Shown piece after piece: positions 61,317 to 64,000 of a stretch of 64,000 bases of DNA. The translations under genes and the position numbers were made by a program. How positions within the stretch are numbered: position 1 is the first letter of the stretch; the number at the start of each line of letters is the position of its first letter. Location of the stretch: positions 1-64,000 of the forward strand of contig NZ_JANQOO010000004.1 of NCBI RefSeq assembly GCF_028285715.1, in the 5' to 3' direction. The notes under the pieces are model-generated. The model had not been told where the DNA came from. It did no database searches and saw only the letters and a program-made list of their open reading frames with translations. This DNA comes from Ulvibacterium sp. Its GTDB lineage: Bacteria; Bacteroidota; Bacteroidia; Flavobacteriales; Flavobacteriaceae.

Positions 61317-64000
61317 TCAAAAAGTTACATTTAGGCCTATGGACCACATTTTATTACTAGGTACAGTGCTGCTTGAAACACCCTGACCTCTTTCCGTAAT
61401 CTCGCCGTCATCATTTCTCGTCAAGTCATCTTCTTCAGATACTTCGGGATCAAAGGTTTCGTAATCCGATAGAAACCACAGATTTTGTCCCGCAACAAAC
61501 AACCGCAAACTAGAAATATTGAGCTTTTCGGTCAAGGAACTGGGAAAGTTGTAACCCAAGGTCAAATTTCGCAGTTTAATATAGCTGCCATCAAAATAAG
61601 TCATGGTGGAGCCATTTTTTGGGCTTGTCTGATTTTCATTTGGGCGAGGTGCTTCGTTGGTGGGATTATCAATGGTCCAATAATCCACGTCCAAGTTATT
61701 GTACCGGCCGAATAAGGAATTATTGCTGTCATGAAAACGGGAACGAATCATTTGACCTTGGCGGAAGTAAAAGAAGAAGCTAAGATCAAACCCTTTGTAT
61801 TCAAACGTATTGGTGATACCTCCGTAATAATCCGGTATGTCCGTTCCTAGGATAATCCGATCTTCATCGGTAATGACCCCATCACCATTTTGGTCCCTTA
61901 GCTTTATTTCCCCGGGCACTTTACCCTCGGCGTTGGCCGCAAGGTCAACTTCATTGGCTTGGTAAATTCCTATTTTCTCGTAGTCAAAGAATACATTTAC
62001 CGGCTGACCAATAAACCATTTGTTGCCAATATCATCAAGTGGATTACCATTCTCATCCTTTAAAGGGAGGTCGGTAATCTCCTCTGTATAGGTGGCAATG
62101 TTAAAACCAACATTCCAGTTGAAACCTCCTGGGTTACTAATGACATCCCCATTAACACTGAACTCCAATCCCTTTGTTGCCGTAGAACCGACGTTCTGGA
62201 ATACACTCGAATATCCGGAGGAAGGTGGTAGTGTCCTATCCAATAAAAGGTCCTCTGTCTTGGTAGAATAATAATCCAGGGAGCCCGTGATCCGATTGTT
62301 CAATAATCCGAAGTCGACACCGGCACTTATGGTCTTTGACACCTCCCAACCTAAATTGCTGTTCGGAATATCGCTAAGTGAGAAACCCAAGGCCAGTAAT
62401 TCACCAAAGGCATAGTCGGTATCTTCCAATGTCCCTTGTGTTTGATACGGATTTACCGAGGTGTTCCCAACCTCTCCGTAAGAGACCCTTAGCTTAAGAT
62501 CGGAGATCGTATTGCTATTTATTAAAAAGTCCTCTTGGGAAATTCGCCATCCCGCCGAGACTCCTGGAAAGTAATTCCACTTTTTCCCCTCAGCCAAACG
62601 CGACGAACCGTCCGCACGAAGTGAGGCCTGAAAAAGGTACTTACCCTTATAATCATAGTTTACCCTTCCCATAAAGGAAGCCAAAGTCCATTCTTCCAAA
62701 TCCGAGTCGATATTACCCCGGACAGATGCGGTAGACATATTGTAGAACAGTTGCTCTTCATAAGGAATGTTGGCAACCTCGCCCTTGTAGGTCTCTTCCC
62801 TTGAACTCTGAATACTTTGAAGCAGTGTGACTCCTACATTGTGTTTTTCATTGAACGTTTTGTTGAAGTTCAGAATGTTCTCCAAGGTATATCCAAAGTT
62901 TTGAACATTTTCGACCTCTGCATCCCCTGGGCCACCTCGGTTATCATTTGTAAAACTACCCCTAAACTCGCCTCTTCTCAGATAGCGGATATCAGGACCA
63001 AAGTTAGTAGTCCATTTTAGGCCTTTGGCAATATTAATATCTATATAAACCGGGGCAAAAATACGGGTCACCTTTCGCTCATCGACAAAGGCACCGTCTA
63101 CCAATTCGCTTAATGGATTGGTCCGGATACCATCATTGGTAGGTAGGAAAATAGGATCTCCATTTTCATCAAAAGGTACACCTAATGGGTTGTTCGCCAA
63201 AGCTTCCCCCATAACGGCATTGGATCCAAAATTTTGGATGGAGTGGGAAACGGTGAAGGACATCCCAACTTTGAAAATATCATTAATTCTATGGTCCAGA
63301 TTTATTCGTCCCGTAAAACGTTCAAAATCCATGGTGCTAATAATACCTTGCTCATTAAAGTAACCTACGGATGTATTGAAGGTTGTTTTTTCGGAACCGC
63401 CGCTAACACTGACCTGATGGTTGGTTTGCCAACCATTGTCCAATACTAGGTCCAAATAATCCGTAGACCTTCCAAGGGCCAAAGATTCCAATTCAATGGG
63501 ATCGTCAAAGACATCTTCGTCCGGGGCAAGTGGCCCGTTCCATCTGTCCGCGTCCGTAGCACCTATTCTTCTGGACTCCCGTTTTAGGGCCGCAAATTCT
63601 TCTCCGTTCATCATATCGACCAAACGAGTTGCAGAGGTAATACCAAAATGGCTGCTATAACTTACTTTGGAATCCCCTACACGACCTCTTTTAGTGGTAA
63701 TGAGGATAACGCCATTGGCACCCCTGGACCCATAAATGGCAGTTGCTGCTGCGTCTTTAAGTACGTTCATGGTTTCGATGTCCTGTGGGTTGATGTCAGC
63801 AACCGCGGCGTTACCACTTATTTGTGGAATTCCGTCAATGACATATAAAGGATCATTGGAGGCCGAAATAGATCGTCGCCCCCGTATACGTACCGTGGAA
63901 TTTTCACCAGGTCGTCCACCATTGGCCTGAATATCGACACCCGCAACCTGACCCTTTATGGCATCAATACTACTGGCAGTTTGAATTTTTTCAATGGATT
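61317..64000 (-). CDS. SusC/RagA family TonB-dependent receptor (5' part outside window)
   Basis: The C-terminal ~895 residues of a TonB-linked outer-membrane receptor. The plug domain end is visible (QVAGVDIQANGGRPGENSTVRIRG, YVIDGIP, NVLKDAAATAIYGSRGANGVILITTKRG), followed by the barrel, which ends in MWSIGLNVTF with a terminal Phe. The start lies beyond 64000, so signal peptide, carboxypeptidase-like domain and TonB box are not seen. Forms the transport pair with SusD downstream and depends on the ExbB/ExbD/TonB system. Confidence 0.95.
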   Translation of the reverse strand, partial: SIEKIQTASSIDAIKGQVAGVDIQANGGRPGENSTVRIRGRRSISASNDPLYVIDGIPQISGNAAVADINPQDIETMNVLKDAAATAIYGSRGANGVILITTKRGRVGDSKVSYSSHFGITSATRLVDMMNGEEFAALKRESRRIGATDADRWNGPLAPDEDVFDDPIELESLALGRSTDYLDLVLDNGWQTNHQVSVSGGSEKTTFNTSVGYFNEQGIISTMDFERFTGRINLDHRINDIFKVGMSFTVSHSIQNFGSNAVMGEALANNPLGVPFDENGDPIFLPTNDGIRTNPLSELVDGAFVDERKVTRIFAPVYIDINIAKGLKWTTNFGPDIRYLRRGEFRGSFTNDNRGGPGDAEVENVQNFGYTLENILNFNKTFNEKHNVGVTLLQSIQSSREETYKGEVANIPYEEQLFYNMSTASVRGNIDSDLEEWTLASFMGRVNYDYKGKYLFQASLRADGSSRLAEGKKWNYFPGVSAGWRISQEDFLINSNTISDLKLRVSYGEVGNTSVNPYQTQGTLEDTDYAFGELLALGFSLSDIPNSNLGWEVSKTISAGVDFGLLNNRITGSLDYYSTKTEDLLLDRTLPPSSGYSSVFQNVGSTATKGLEFSVNGDVISNPGGFNWNVGFNIATYTEEITDLPLKDENGNPLDDIGNKWFIGQPVNVFFDYEKIGIYQANEVDLAANAEGKVPGEIKLRDQNGDGVITDEDRIILGTDIPDYYGGITNTFEYKGFDLSFFFYFRQGQMIRSRFHDSNNSLFGRYNNLDVDYWTIDNPTNEAPRPNENQTSPKNGSTMTYFDGSYIKLRNLTLGYNFPSSLTEKLNISSLRLFVAGQNLWFLSDYETFDPEVSEEDDLTRNDDGEITERGQGVSSSTVPSNKMWSIGLNVTF

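Noticed and set aside
1..64000. CRISPR arrays
   Set aside because: No regularly spaced direct repeats with unique spacers were seen; the only regular short repeats are the origin iterons.

Overview
The window looks like chromosome of a marine Flavobacteriaceae (Bacteroidota). Supporting signs are a SusC/SusD outer-membrane pair, a sugar-catabolism cluster of DUF1080, Gfo/Idh/MocA and PmoA-like genes, Bacteroidota-type promoters (TTTG-N19-TAnnTTTG upstream of the tRNA), few Shine-Dalgarno sequences, and a Bacteroidota-type integrase and primase. I could not run database searches; family names come from motifs read in the translations.

Region 1 (1-24937) is host chromosome. It opens with the 3' end of a 5S rRNA and its terminator. 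A tight eight-gene operon follows (RraA-like aldolase, two SDR dehydrogenases, an enolase-superfamily enzyme, an NTF2-RidA fusion, a creatininase-family hydrolase, a sodium:solute symporter and a 45-residue membrane protein). It probably imports and degrades a sugar-acid or related metabolite. Then come glutamate synthase gltB-gltD (reverse strand), an acyl-CoA dehydrogenase (reverse), a Glu/Leu-type dehydrogenase with an NhaD antiporter, an ExbB-ExbD-TonB-like energy-transduction set with folC, and three peptidase/hydrolase genes.

Region 2 (24938-53485) is a mobile element of about 28.5 kb inserted into the 3' half of a tRNA-Val(TAC) gene. A perfect 46-bp direct repeat (attL in the tRNA, attR at 53440) bounds it, and a tyrosine recombinase lies next to attR. 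The element carries XRE and HTH regulators, a primase and an SF3-type helicase. Next to the helicase is a mirror-symmetric array of GTGAA iterons around an AT-rich core, which looks like a replication origin. It also has an operon (31 aa, 494 aa, 1619 aa) whose giant product resembles phage ejection or large polyvalent proteins. I see no terminase, portal, capsid, tail, relaxase or type IV secretion gene. The best working model is a phage-satellite-like, autonomously replicating island. Its AT-rich cargo looks like conflict or defence genes: a PD-(D/E)xK-like protein, a SLATT-domain membrane effector overlapping a cupin-like partner, other membrane proteins, a pair of secreted/membrane-anchored paralogues, an orphan Imm27-like immunity protein and an HTH pair.

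Region 3 (53486-64000) is host chromosome again. The original tRNA terminator and a second tRNA-Val 3' fragment lie just outside attR. Then a carbohydrate locus runs DUF1080, Gfo/Idh/MocA, PmoA-like, DUF1080 and a LacI regulator, with a GTTAAC-repeat operator upstream. A convergent SusC/SusD pair follows, with susC running off the right edge.
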